DNA of 64,000 bases from NCBI RefSeq assembly GCF_034006335.1, contig NZ_JAWDIQ010000003.1. The stretch is one strand, 5' to 3'. The stretch is from Paracerasibacillus soli. GTDB lineage: Bacteria > Bacillota > Bacilli > Bacillales > Amphibacillaceae. The notes beneath the pieces were generated by a model, which was not told the origin of the DNA, did not search any database, and saw nothing but the letters and a program-made list of their open reading frames with translations. Shown piece by piece: positions 50,080-63,337 of the stretch. The first letter of the stretch is position 1, and the number at the start of each line of letters is the position of its first letter. The position numbers and the translations under genes are program-made.

Positions 50080-50730
50080 ATTAATCTTAGCCACCATCTT
50101 CTCTTGTTGCTTACCGCCTGAACCGCCACCAGCGCCTCCACCTTGGTCACCGCCTTTTTGATCTTCTTCTTTTCCGCCTGATCCACCTTGCTCTTCAGCG
50201 GCTTTTAATAAAATATCTTGGATTTTCGCTTTAAATATCGGAGACTCAAATGTTTCCTGGATTGTCTTTTCTAAATGTGCGCGAAACTTTTGTCCCCGCA
50301 TGACGTCTAGCATTTGTTTATCAACTTCCGGATTTTGTAATAACTCCAACATCTTCTTTTGGAATTCAGCGTCATTCATTAAATCCTTCATTAACTTTTT
50401 TAACTCATCATCCATAGACTTGGAATATTCTGTAACGAACTTCGGATCATCAAACATCTTCTTCCAAATCTTTTTGCCTTGGTCAGATGCTAGCGCTTCG
50501 TGGACGGATTTTTTTACGACATCGGACTCCATCACAAGTCTTTCTTTCATTTTTTCATCTGTCATCAAATCTGTGATAGCCTTTTTACCTTCTTCTGTTT
50601 GTAATATATCAACAACCATTTTTTTCGTTTGATCATAGTCAGCTTCTTTTGCCGCGGAGGTCCCCCCATTACATGCTGTTAGAAAAGTCATGCATAAAAA
50701 CAAAACGGTGATATTTAAAAAACGGGACAT
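50071..50730 (-). CDS. gerD: GerD spore germination lipoprotein
   Basis: A 219-residue intact lipoprotein (signal MSRFLNITVLFLCMTFLTAC, lipobox LTAC). The central part is the helical GerD scaffold (EEGKKAITDLMTDEKMKERL, DDPKFVTEYSKSMDDELKKL, LLQNPEVDKQMLDVMRG), followed by a Gly-rich tail (GGDQGGGAGGGSGG). In B. subtilis GerD clusters nutrient germinant receptors at the spore inner membrane into germinosomes. Its stop codon lies in a dispersed palindromic repeat. Neighbours cwlD, salA and kbaA match the B. subtilis order. Confidence 0.93.
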   Translation of the reverse strand: MSRFLNITVLFLCMTFLTACNGGTSAAKEADYDQTKKMVVDILQTEEGKKAITDLMTDEKMKERLVMESDVVKKSVHEALASDQGKKIWKKMFDDPKFVTEYSKSMDDELKKLMKDLMNDAEFQKKMLELLQNPEVDKQMLDVMRGQKFRAHLEKTIQETFESPIFKAKIQDILLKAAEEQGGSGGKEEDQKGGDQGGGAGGGSGGKQQEKMVAKINGV

Positions 50731-50874
50731 AGGATTTTCCTCCTTTTTTATATATACTTAATATGAGTATGTAAAATAGAAAATATGCACGTAGAGAAGG
50801 AAAAAACAACATGTTCATGATAAAATATGGAATACATATGTTCATTACGTTTATTTCATCGGGAGGATGTTACA

Positions 50875-51498
50875 TTGAATAGTCGTAAAATCGTAGGATT
50901 GTTTTGGAAAACGTTATGGCTTGGCGGTGCGGCTGGGCTTATTACAAGTTTCTTTATTGAAGCGGAACAATATAGTCGATATTTGAGTCCATTTAATTTA
51001 AAGGAACTATTGGGTGTTATATTATTTTCTTTAGGATTAGGGCTTGTGTTTAGTGTTATCAGTCAAACGGGATTTTTTGCTTATCTTTTTATTAATCGTT
51101 TTGGACAAGGTCTATTCCGTAGCTTTTGGCCGACGGTTCAACTCGCCTTGATTGCGTTTGTATTGTTTGATCTGGTGTACTTTCCATATACTGGAGCTAG
51201 CGAAAATGCCACGTTACTACCGTACATACTTGTTGCACTAGGTTTATTAGTCTTTGGGATACTTGCTGCCTTATGGAAGGTGAAGGAAACGAATAAAAGA
51301 GCATTTATACCAGCGCTATTCCTTATGGTCGTGATGACGACGTTGGAGTGGGTACCGGGTTTACGGACGAGTGGCGTGGATTATAAATGGCTCATGATTG
51401 TTCCGTTGTTACTTTGTAATGCGTACCAATTGATGATGTTACATCGTCTGCAAAATAAAGTGCCAGTAGCACAGGGTAAAGCTTCTGCTGCAAAATAA
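50875..51498 (+). CDS. kbaA: KbaA, KinB-signalling activation membrane protein
   Basis: From TTG 50875 (MNSRKIVGLFWKTLWLGGAAG), 7 nt after GGAGGATG. A 207-residue intact protein with about six membrane helices (FNLKELLGVILFSLGLGLVFSVI, AFVLFDLVYFPYTGA and others; shown in part). In B. subtilis KbaA is needed for the KinB branch of the sporulation phosphorelay. Divergent from gerD and convergent with pdaB. Confidence 0.92.
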   Translation: MNSRKIVGLFWKTLWLGGAAGLITSFFIEAEQYSRYLSPFNLKELLGVILFSLGLGLVFSVISQTGFFAYLFINRFGQGLFRSFWPTVQLALIAFVLFDLVYFPYTGASENATLLPYILVALGLLVFGILAALWKVKETNKRAFIPALFLMVVMTTLEWVPGLRTSGVDYKWLMIVPLLLCNAYQLMMLHRLQNKVPVAQGKASAAK

Positions 51499-51559
51499 TG
51501 ATGAGGAACTCTTATTAATGGTGATAATTACGGCATAACACTATGCTAATATGATTTGC

Positions 51560-51630
51560 AAAAAAAGCTGGACATAAGATCTGCCCCCTGTTCGAGGGGG
51601 TTGACACTTTGTTTTGTCCCAGCTTTTTTT
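51560..51630. terminator. Bidirectional terminator formed by a dispersed hairpin repeat (copy 3)
   Basis: AAAAAAAGCTGGACA and TGTCCCAGCTTTTTTT are the outer arms; CCCCCTGTTCGAGGGGG is an inner hairpin. It lies between convergent kbaA and pdaB. Sequence words (GCTGGGACA, TTTGTCCCAGC, TGACACTTTG) tie it to the repeats at 26118 and 29528. Confidence 0.9.
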
Positions 51631-51657
51631 ATTGAAAGAATGTCAGTTGTTTAGGTG

Positions 51658-52416
51658 TTAATCAACAATTTTAGCCTTTGCATCTGCTTGGTTTATTAAT
51701 TCCGTAATCGTCACGAATGTGAAACCTTTATTTTTCAGACCAGGCAGGACAGTTTTTAAGGCATTGGCGGTCTGTTTTACAGCATCTGAAGCGTGTAACA
51801 GTATAATATCGCCATTAGAAGTATGCTTCATGAGGTGATCGACAATTTTTTGTTGGCCAGGGTTTTGCCAGTCATTTGGGTTTTGGTTCCAGTGCACTAC
51901 TTGTAGACCGAGGTTTCCAGCAAGCTTTATAATTTCCTCATTAAAGTGTCCACTAGGTGTTCGGAGTAAAGAAATGTCCTTATACCCTAACTTTGTAAAA
52001 ACCTCTTTCGCATGTTGTAAATCTCTACGAACTTGATCAACTTCTTGTTCAACATAATTTTTATAACGATACCCTAACATACCGAGTTCATGTTTACCTT
52101 CCACAATCTTTTCCACAATATCAGGATGTCGCTCCGCCCATTCTCCGCTAACAAAAAACGTCGCTTGCACTTGATGTTCCTTTAACTGTTTTAAAATGTC
52201 ATGCGCGCGTTCTTCCCCCCAACTAATATTAAAGGTGAGTGAAATATTTGGCTCTTTTTTATTACCCTTTCCTAAAACAGACGATTTTTCACCTGAAAAA
52301 ACCGACCAAACATTTACCTGCTGAAACCAAAGAAAAATAGCGGCAGCCATGGCACAACCAATTATGGTTAGCCACTTTTTCCATTTGAAGCGCCATACAT
52401 AAAAATGCTCTGACAT
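51658..52416 (-). CDS. pdaB: PdaB, sporulation polysaccharide deacetylase-family protein
   Basis: A 252-residue intact protein with an N-terminal membrane anchor (KKWLTIIGCAMAAAIFLWF) and a NodB-type domain: LTFNISWGEERA, ATFFVSGEWAERHP, GMLGYRYKNY, LLRTPSGHFNEE and GDIILLHASD. In the general NodB motif 1 (TFDD) the first Asp is a catalytic base; here it is Asn. In B. subtilis pdaB is required to keep the spore cortex. Start at 52416, with AAGGGGG upstream. Last member of the cwlD-pdaB cluster. Confidence 0.92.
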   Translation of the reverse strand: MSEHFYVWRFKWKKWLTIIGCAMAAAIFLWFQQVNVWSVFSGEKSSVLGKGNKKEPNISLTFNISWGEERAHDILKQLKEHQVQATFFVSGEWAERHPDIVEKIVEGKHELGMLGYRYKNYVEQEVDQVRRDLQHAKEVFTKLGYKDISLLRTPSGHFNEEIIKLAGNLGLQVVHWNQNPNDWQNPGQQKIVDHLMKHTSNGDIILLHASDAVKQTANALKTVLPGLKNKGFTFVTITELINQADAKAKIVD

Positions 52417-52805
52417 TGTATTTCCCCCTTAATAGTACAAGCTTCCTAATACCATTTCTATGTGTAAAATTAATAAATATGAACAAGCATTGGGTATTTG
52501 TAAGTTGAAAAGCTATAATCCCTTACTTCAAGAGTACGAGAATATAAAAATGATGAGCAGCCTGTAAAGTCCGGTTCGTTCAACTGACAATCAGTAGGTT
52601 TTATGGATTTATGGACTTCTCTACAGATGAAGTTTCATTTTTAATTTGCAGTGAAAAGGTTATTACAATTGGGAACGAAAAAGACAAGTGCATATTTATG
52701 TTGCATAAAAATAAATTTATATCCTTTGGAATGAATGAAAAATCCATTTTATGGGTAACTTAAAGAATCTTAAAGGAAACAGAAATACATACATGAGGTG
52801 AAAAA
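52417..52805. other. Intergenic region between pdaB and a small gene
   Basis: Holds AGATGAAGTTTCATTTTTA at 52625-52643, a relative of the words at 29296 and 39949, preceded by GTTCAACTGACAATCAGTAGG. Promoters for pdaB (sigma-G expected) and for the gene at 52806 are not resolved. Confidence 0.4.
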
Positions 52806-53024
52806 ATGTTAGGACTATTGATCAATGTGGCAGAGCAGAGAGAAATGGAGTATTTAATAAAACGAGAGTTAGAAGAAAATTTATTTGATTTAGAGGATGA
52901 ACGAATAGAGCACATTGTAAAGCCCGCAATGAAAGAAAGATATCAGTTATTATTTCGCTTATTGCAAAGGGTCGCAAGTCCTGAAGACTGTATGAAATAT
53001 ATGTTGAGGAAGCAAACGAAATAA
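52806..53024 (+). CDS. Conserved small helical protein of unknown function
   Basis: A 72-residue intact protein with GAGGTGA 5 nt before the ATG. The sequence (MLGLLINVAEQREMEYLIKR ... IVKPAMKERYQLLFRLLQRVA ... MKYMLRKQTK) is amphipathic helix throughout and resembles small conserved Bacillaceae proteins of unknown role that I cannot name. It stands alone just upstream of the rRNA operon promoters. Confidence 0.7.
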   Translation: MLGLLINVAEQREMEYLIKRELEENLFDLEDERIEHIVKPAMKERYQLLFRLLQRVASPEDCMKYMLRKQTK

Positions 53025-53220
53025 CAGGCGTACTACATAATAAGGTTTGATATAGATGTTTGAAAAGGTATATCATTACAGAGTAGTGAGGGGGTGTATA
53101 ATCTGTTACTACTAATTTATAGTTGAATGAAGGGATATTAAAACATCCTCTGTTCATGCAGTCTGAAGCTAAGTTATTTCTATATAGCAAAGTAATTTTT
53201 AAAAAAGTTCACTTTTAATC
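53025..53220. other. Spacer between the small gene and the rRNA promoters
   Basis: No gene supported; AT-rich sequence that may contain UP-type elements for the rRNA promoters. Confidence 0.4.
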
Positions 53221-53249
53221 TTGCTTTAGGTCTATTTTTGTGATATATT
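53221..53249 (+). promoter_or_regulatory. Likely rrn promoter P1
   Basis: TTGCTT, 17-nt spacer, TATATT, upstream of a stronger second promoter. The tandem P1/P2 arrangement is common for rRNA operons. Confidence 0.5.
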
Positions 53250-53325
53250 ATTTTGTGTTGTCAGTTACGAAATTATTTTTCGACAATATCCCAGTTAATA
53301 ACTTAAAAGTTTTTTAAAAAAGTTG

Positions 53326-53354
53326 TTGACACTAAACCAAATACATGTTAAGAT
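53326..53354 (+). promoter_or_regulatory. rrn promoter P2
   Basis: Consensus TTGACA, 17-nt spacer, TAAGAT, with an AT-rich upstream tract. Transcription would begin near 53361. The leader that follows contains TTGATCTTTGAAAACTGAAC, a typical Bacillaceae rRNA leader sequence. Confidence 0.88.
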
Positions 53355-53531
53355 ATTTCTTGTCGCTAAAAACGACAAAGAAAATTGATCTTTGAAAACT
53401 GAACAGAACGACCAGTATTCGAAACAAATGGTAAAGGTGCTTTTGGCAACTTGGTTGCTAAGTGCTTGAATCAAAAACTTTGAAGAAAAACAACCTCGTT
53501 TTTCTTATTTATAGCTAAGAAACAACAAACT

Positions 53532-55099
<1,568 letters not shown>

Positions 55100-55356
55100 A
55101 TAATAAAAAGGCGAAAACGACTGTTCAGCAACGTATGAATTGGACTAATTCTGACGAGATAAAGGAAATACGATGAACGTAAGTGAGTCGATATTGACTT
55201 ATCGTAGGAAGAAGAAGGAAATTCACTAGTTGCTAGGAGTTTGAGCTAGATTATACGGAATACCGATTTTTATCGGTAAGGAATATTGGTTCGTTCGTTC
55301 AGTTTTGAGAGATTAATTTCTCTTTTTTAAATTCTAATATAAATAATATTTAGGAT

Positions 55357-55433
<77 letters not shown>

Positions 55434-55455
55434 TCGAAAATATTATTAACATTAT

Positions 55456-55528
55456 GGGGCCTTAGCTCAGCTGGGAGAGCGCCTGCCTTGCACGCAGGAG
55501 GTCAGCGGTTCGATCCCGCTAGGCTCCA
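55456..55528 (+). tRNA. tRNA-Ala (TGC)
   Basis: Acceptor GGGGCCT pairs with AGGCTCC; anticodon TGC; no encoded CCA (sequence continues CTTTTG). Second tRNA in the 16S-23S spacer. Confidence 0.97.
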
Positions 55529-55651
55529 CTTTTGTACCTTGAAAACCAAATAAGAAATAACAACGACATCAACTAAAATAGCTGAAGCGACTGTATAACA
55601 GAAGCGGATGCGAATAAGGCGTAAAAGCAATATATATTGCTTATTCATTGC

Positions 55652-58566
<2,915 letters not shown>

Positions 58567-58725
58567 GCTTTTTACTTATAGTTGATTGTTTATTATATTT
58601 CTTATTTGGTTTTTGGGTACAAATTTTATTTCACCCAATAAGATACTTATAAAAAGTCTAGACAAAAGAAATTTTTTCTCCTTTTTACATAAGTGAAAGG
58701 TATTAGAATAAATTAATCTTGTATG

Positions 58726-58841
58726 TCTGGTAGTGATGGCGAAGAGGCCACACCTGTTCCCATACCGAACACAGAAGTTAAGCTCTTCAGCGCCGATGGT
58801 AGTTAGGGCATTGCCCTTGCAAGAGTAGGACGCCGCCAGGC
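58726..58841 (+). rRNA. 5S ribosomal RNA
   Basis: TCTGGTAGTGATGGCGAAGAG ... CCCATACCGAACACAGAAG ... ACGCCGCCAGG: complete 5S with matching ends, about 160 nt after 23S. Confidence 0.96.
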
Positions 58842-58914
58842 AACTTTTTATATGTATCTTTTCTATATTTTATGTTAGAATAAGTAATATAAGAAGATAA
58901 TTTCATTATATCGT

Positions 58915-58989
58915 TCCACAGTAGCTCAGTGGTAGAGCAATCGGCTGTTAACCGATCGGTCGTAGGTTCGAATCCTACCTGTGGAGCCA
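58915..58989 (+). tRNA. tRNA-Asn (GTT)
   Basis: Acceptor TCCACAG/CTGTGGA, anticodon GTT, encoded CCA; just after 5S as part of the rrn transcription unit. Confidence 0.98.
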
Positions 58990-59000
58990 TTTTTATATTT

Positions 59001-59073
59001 GCTTCCATAGCTCAGCAGGTAGAGCACTTCCATGGTAAGGAAGAGGTCGTCGGTTCGAATCCGACTGGAAGCT
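59001..59073 (+). tRNA. tRNA-Thr (GGT), integration site of the downstream element
   Basis: Acceptor GCTTCCA/TGGAAGC, anticodon GGT in the loop ATGGTAA, no encoded CCA. An integrated element begins directly after it, so its 3' half (TTCGAATCCGACTGGAAGCT, 59054-59073) is the likely attachment core. The second att copy would lie beyond the right edge. Confidence 0.96.
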
Positions 59074-59196
59074 CTTTTATAAACGCTTGTCCCAGTTGTG
59101 ATTAGACGTTTTTTACTTTCTGTAATTATTATAAAAAACCTTGTTTTGATGACACCTTGATGACAATTTTTGTTTTCAGTAGAAAGGTTACCCTCA

Positions 59197-60105
59197 TCAT
59201 TGCGATGAAAAGTTACTAATGTAAAACTGAACATTAAATATTCCATAGTACTTTTTAGGATTTTTACTCATAAAAGGAAGAATTATCAACTTCAATTTGA
59301 TATGGCTAATAGATATTTCCAATGGATAGTTAATATCTAAAATTAGTGGTACCTGAAAAGGATAGGAGCTGTCAATTCTTATTCCATCCCCTCTTTTATA
59401 GTCACCATCTGATCCATATTGATGTTCAATATCCACGCTACCTTGGATATCAATGAATATATTGCTTGCTGTAATTTTATTTACTATAACAGTCCCTAAC
59501 CATACATCTTCAATTAAATAATGGGTTGCAAGGATATCGATTTCTTGAATTAAATCATCCATAAGAGCATCAGACACTTCATTATATAATCTTTCCTCTA
59601 ATTTCCTCAAAATTATTGACCTGATATCTTTTATAGTTTTAAGAAAGTTATCGAATGCACTTAATGTCCTTTCAACCATTTCATAACCATCTTTTTCATC
59701 TCTGTAATAAACTTTCTCATTAATATGCGTATATTTATTAAGAGTACGAATTACTTTGTTGAGTTGTTTTGTTATGTCTTTAAAATCAATTCCTAATTCA
59801 TCTTGGATAAATTCATTTGAAAGACCGCCTTTAATTGCATAAGTCATACGCTGTATTCTAGTAATATCTGCTTCTCCTTCATTAGTTTCCTTTTCATACC
59901 ATTGACATTCCATTACTTCATGATCAGGTGCTAGTGTATGAAATACTTCTCTTGTTAATTCTCTCATATTAGTTGCGAAGTTACTAAATCGCGTATGAAT
60001 ACCTGGAGTATCAAGTATTACAATGGAAGAATTTATAATGTCTTTATGAAATTCTTTATCCAATTGATTTAAAATTGATTTAAATAAATCATCATATACT
60101 AACAT
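59197..60105 (-). CDS. Cargo protein of the island, resembles predicted pPIWI-associating nuclease family
   Basis: A 302-residue intact protein with no signal peptide or membrane segment. Notable parts: ILDTPGIHTRFSNFATNMRELTREVFHTLAPD, RIQRMTYAIKGGLSNEFIQDELG and LNKVIRTLNKYTHINEKVYY (helical, HEPN-like N-terminal half; shown in part), then a beta-rich C-terminal half (VDIEHQYGSDGDYKRGDGIRID). I recall similar proteins annotated as 'predicted pPIWI-associating nuclease'; this could not be checked. It sits between the integrase and the attachment site, where integrative elements carry accessory, often anti-phage, genes. Confidence 0.55.
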   Translation of the reverse strand: MLVYDDLFKSILNQLDKEFHKDIINSSIVILDTPGIHTRFSNFATNMRELTREVFHTLAPDHEVMECQWYEKETNEGEADITRIQRMTYAIKGGLSNEFIQDELGIDFKDITKQLNKVIRTLNKYTHINEKVYYRDEKDGYEMVERTLSAFDNFLKTIKDIRSIILRKLEERLYNEVSDALMDDLIQEIDILATHYLIEDVWLGTVIVNKITASNIFIDIQGSVDIEHQYGSDGDYKRGDGIRIDSSYPFQVPLILDINYPLEISISHIKLKLIILPFMSKNPKKYYGIFNVQFYISNFSSQ

Positions 60106-60166
60106 TTTATATTCATGTCCCCCCTAATAGTGGAAAGAAATGTTTCTGTCATTTAAAAAGTGTTCT

Positions 60167-61330
60167 TTATATATAATCTTCATCCAACATATCTGCTATC
60201 TTTTGATCTGCTTCCTCCAAATAATGACCATATATATTCATTGTAGTGCTTATATTAGCATGTCCTAGCCGCTTAGAAATAGAATGAATGTTAGCACCTT
60301 TGTTTATTAAATCCGTTTCCGCAGTATGTCGTAAATCGTGGAAACGGATTTTCTTCATTTGTGGCTTTTTATTAGCTTTTAACTCTTTATTGATTCGACT
60401 GATAAACCTTGTCCACCATCTATTTGGCACACTAGGATAGAATGGTTTGCCAAAATCAGTGGAGAACACAAAAAAGTACTTTCCACCTTCCCATAATTCT
60501 GCAGCTTCCATTCGCTCTGTACTCTTTTTTAATTTATGTTTTTTTAACTCATCCATTAGCTTTTTAGGTGGTGCTACTTTTCTAACGGAGCCTTTGGTTT
60601 TAGGTTCTTTTAACCGATAGCCAGTTTCTTTTGTATAGCTTAATGAATGGCGTACATGTATCGTATTATTAGCAAAGTCGATATCATCCCATTTTAAAGC
60701 AAGTAATTCACCTTTACGCATACCTGTTTTTAATGCCATTTTAATCATTAGAACCATTTGTTTATTTTCTTCATTCTTTAGTAGCAAGAATAATTGTTTT
60801 AATTCATTTGAGGTATATACTTCACCAGGTTTATATGTGACAGAGGGTTTGTCCACCTTGTCCATAGGAGTTTTCTTAATGGTTTCATTCTTGACTGCCA
60901 GTTTGAAAATACTATTTAGTACATTGTAATGTTTTTGTATGGTTGAAGTCGCTAGGTCATCCGCTTCCAATGTTTCGAGAAAGTCAATGATATGTATATG
61001 TGATAAACTTTCCATCTTATGATGTCCCAATATAGGGATGATTCTACCATTTAATACATAATCATACGTTTCTATTGTTTTAGGCGAAACCTTCTTTACT
61101 GCATCTTTTCGCCAAGTCTTAACATATTGAGCAAGTTTAATATGGGATGGTGCAATGTATTCACCTGCTTCGACTTCAGCGACAAACACAGCTAGTTTTT
61201 TCCTTGCTTCAGTAATATTCTTAGCTTTGATAGTCTTTGTTTTGCGGTTACGTTTACCATCAGCTTTGAATCCTGCACTTACAGTTAAAAAATACGAACC
61301 ATTTCCTCTATCTTGAATAGAACCAGCCAT
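60167..61330 (-). CDS. int: Tyrosine recombinase (phage-type integrase)
   Basis: From ATG 61330 (MAGSIQDRGNGSYFLTV), 5 nt after GGGGGTGA. An intact 387-residue integrase: arm-binding domain, SAM-like core-binding domain (HIKLAQYVKTWRKDAVKKVS), and the catalytic domain with Arg in TGMRKGELLAL, HDLRHTAETDLI (His-x-x-Arg), LGHANISTTMNIYGHY (His and Tyr). It directs integration at the neighbouring tRNA-Thr. It reads toward the attachment site, with one cargo gene in between. Confidence 0.95.
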   Translation of the reverse strand: MAGSIQDRGNGSYFLTVSAGFKADGKRNRKTKTIKAKNITEARKKLAVFVAEVEAGEYIAPSHIKLAQYVKTWRKDAVKKVSPKTIETYDYVLNGRIIPILGHHKMESLSHIHIIDFLETLEADDLATSTIQKHYNVLNSIFKLAVKNETIKKTPMDKVDKPSVTYKPGEVYTSNELKQLFLLLKNEENKQMVLMIKMALKTGMRKGELLALKWDDIDFANNTIHVRHSLSYTKETGYRLKEPKTKGSVRKVAPPKKLMDELKKHKLKKSTERMEAAELWEGGKYFFVFSTDFGKPFYPSVPNRWWTRFISRINKELKANKKPQMKKIRFHDLRHTAETDLINKGANIHSISKRLGHANISTTMNIYGHYLEEADQKIADMLDEDYI

Positions 61331-61343
61331 TATAGTCACCCCC

Positions 61344-61841
61344 TTACTTTAATAAAGTTTCAATTAGATCAAGAGCCTTTGTTCTCTCATTATGTTCACT
61401 CGGGATATCATTATTAAGAATTATCCGCAACACATTAGCAATAAATATCTTTTCTTCTAGATCCAGTTTCTCTCCACTATAAACAAATTCAGTATTAAGT
61501 TGAGCAGCGGTAATAATATCGTCTAGGATAATAGTTTCTTCATTTAAAATACCAACATCTTTTAAGCCATGCTTTTCTCGATGTTTACGATATTCTTCAG
61601 CAGACTTCATCAATCCTTCTCTTTCTGCTTCTTCTAAATATCCAGCTATTTCTAGAAGTTCGATATAGTTTAACTCAAGACCGTCAGCGATTTTTTTAAT
61701 TACTTCAGGAGTTGGTTTAGTGTTTTTTCCTGTTTCTAACTGGGATAGATAAGGGTGGGAAATACCTGCTCGTCTAGCCGCTTCCCTTAAAGATAGGTTT
61801 TTTCTTTGCCTTGAATTTCTCACATATTCACCAAATGTCAT
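61344..61841 (-). CDS. XRE-family repressor of the island (CI/Stl-like)
   Basis: A 165-residue protein with an N-terminal helix-turn-helix (LSLREAARRAGISHPYLSQLETGK) and a helical C-terminal part without the S24 peptidase Ser-Lys pair, so it is not a self-cleaving LexA-like repressor. Such repressors are relieved by a protein partner, as for Stl in S. aureus islands. Start 61841 follows GGGAGGTGA. Immediately upstream of int, and divergent from the Cro-like gene. Confidence 0.88.
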   Translation of the reverse strand: MTFGEYVRNSRQRKNLSLREAARRAGISHPYLSQLETGKNTKPTPEVIKKIADGLELNYIELLEIAGYLEEAEREGLMKSAEEYRKHREKHGLKDVGILNEETIILDDIITAAQLNTEFVYSGEKLDLEEKIFIANVLRIILNNDIPSEHNERTKALDLIETLLK

Positions 61842-61977
61842 CTAGTCACCTCCCTTTAATATGTTACCATTAGTTTAATACATAGTGGTTGATTAGTCAA
61901 ACTAATTTTAAACAATGGTTGATAAAACATACAAGGAATGCTAAAATAGTATCAAATAGTAAAAAGAGGTGATTGTT
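61842..61977. promoter_or_regulatory. Operator/promoter region between divergent repressor and Cro-like gene
   Basis: Contains the inverted repeat ATTAGTTT ... AAACTAAT (61869-61905) and two direct copies of TGGTTGAT (61886, 61916). These are the probable operators of the genetic switch. Confidence 0.65.
61919..61947 (+). promoter_or_regulatory. Rightward promoter of the island
   Basis: TTGATA, 17-nt spacer, TAAAAT. The -35 box overlaps the second TGGTTGAT copy, consistent with repression by operator binding. Confidence 0.75.
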
Positions 61978-62226
61978 GTGCTTACTATTACATTGAAAGA
62001 CGGTTTAGAAACAAGAATATTCATTGCGGAAAAAGGGAGAAGTATGAGAGGGTTTGCAAAAGATATTGGTATTTCTCATGCCTATTTGTCGCAAATATTA
62101 AATAAAAAGCGTAATCCATCACCAGCAGTTGCACATAAAATTGCTTGTGGGCTGGAGAAGGAGATTGAAGATATTTTTTTAATCCAAACGGTTGATGTAA
62201 CAACCGATGAAAAAGCAATAAAGTAA
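61978..62226 (+). CDS. Cro/Str-like helix-turn-helix protein
   Basis: I prefer the GTG at 61978 (MLTITLKDGLETRIFIAEKG), 6 nt after AGAGGTG. About 82 residues with an XRE-type helix-turn-helix (SMRGFAKDIGISHAYLSQILNKKRNPSPAVAHK, in part). It shares the ISHAYLSQ recognition-helix pattern with the divergent repressor (ISHPYLSQ), so both may bind the same operators. First gene of the rightward operon. Confidence 0.85.
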   Translation: MLTITLKDGLETRIFIAEKGRSMRGFAKDIGISHAYLSQILNKKRNPSPAVAHKIACGLEKEIEDIFLIQTVDVTTDEKAIK

Positions 62227-62241
62227 GGAGGAATTATAAGG

Positions 62242-62452
62242 ATGTTAAAAACACAAATGGAACCAATTAAAAGATCAACTCTTACCGTTCATGAGGTAGC
62301 GGAATATCTTGGGTAAGTTCAGATATGATTTATATTTTATGTCGTGAGAAGCGTATTGTTCATTTTCGGATAGGGAGAAGAATCTTATTAAAAAAGAGGC
62401 TATTGAAAAGTGGATTGATGAACAAATGGAAGGGGTGATGGAAGATGAATAA
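62242..62452 (+). pseudogene. Excisionase/AlpA-like helix-turn-helix protein, frame broken twice
   Basis: The ATG at 62242 follows AAGGAGG. The sequence LTVHEVAEYLG, then (one base on) SSDMIYILCREKRIVHFRIGRRILL and (again shifted) EAIEKWIDEQMEGVMEDE is a complete HTH_17/excisionase domain of about 69 residues. Breaks lie near 62313 (GGG run) and near 62391 (AAAAAA run). It overlaps the start of the primase gene. In islands of this type an AlpA/Xis protein switches on excision. Confidence 0.8.
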
Positions 62453-63331
62453 AGGCGCAGACATGGCAGTGTCTACACCTTTAAAAAATTACACCAACTT
62501 AAAAGCAGCACTTGGATATGTACGCCAATTAGGTTGGTCTGTATTTCCTGTACATTCAATTATAAACAATAAATGTACTTGTAACAACTTAAGATGTGAA
62601 AACAAGGGGAAACATCCCATACTAGATATGGTTTGAAGGATGCCACCAAAGATGAAAAACAGGTTATAAAATATTGGTCGGAAAAGCCATATTTAAATAT
62701 TGGTGTAGCAACAGGTAAGGTTAGTGGTTTTTTTGCAGTAGATGTAGACAATAAAATTCACCGTGGAACTGGAAATAACGGATTTGAAACACTAGAACAA
62801 TTAAAGAGAGACAATGGAAATTTACCTGACACTGTAGAACAAATAACAGGTTCAGGTGGTTCACATTTTCTTTTTAAATATCAAGCAGGAATTAAAAATA
62901 AAGTGAATGCTTTTCCATCCATTGATATTCGAGGCGATGGAGGTTATATCGTAGTAAGTCCATCAATCCATAATAGCGGTAATAAATATTGTTGGGAATT
63001 TTCTTCACATCCACTAAAAGTTGAAATCGCACAAGCTCCTGAATGGCTACTTAATTCAATAAGTCCACAGTCTGAAAATAATGGTAAAAGAAAGTATAGT
63101 GCAAAACCAGTAAGTGAGTATTTAAGTATTTTACAGGGTGTTTCTGAAGGTGAACGTAACAATAGCTTAACCACACTAATAGGTCACCTTTTAGCACGAA
63201 GTATTGATTATAGAGAGGCATTGGAGATTGTTAATATGTGGAATGAAACAAGGGTTAATCCACCACTTGAAGTGGATACCGTGACGACTGCATTTAACAA
63301 CATATTGAGGCGTGAAGCAGAAAAGAGGTGA
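62445..63331 (+). pseudogene. Primase-polymerase (Prim-Pol) replication protein, frame broken once
   Basis: The N-terminal Prim-Pol domain includes ALGYVRQLGWSVFPVHS, a zinc-like segment (KCTCNNLRCENKGKHP), GVATGKVSGFFAVDVDN (catalytic D-x-D) and GSGGSHFLFKY, followed by a C-terminal helical PriCT-like domain (GERNNSLTTLIGHLLARSIDY). The frame breaks at about 62628: HPILDM / GLKDATKDE. About 295 residues after repair. It primes or replicates the island's own DNA together with the VapE-like ATPase downstream, as in phages and satellite islands. Confidence 0.88.
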
Positions 63332-63337
63332 CAGCTA

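Noticed and set aside
58787..59246. Minus-strand frames containing FEPTTDRLTADCSTTEL-like and SSRIRTDDLF-like peptides
   Set aside because: These are well-known false proteins translated from the antisense of tRNA genes (tRNA-Asn and tRNA-Thr here).
59197..60105. GTPase, because of the DTPG string near the N-terminus
   Set aside because: There is no P-loop before it and no other G motif; the string is isolated.
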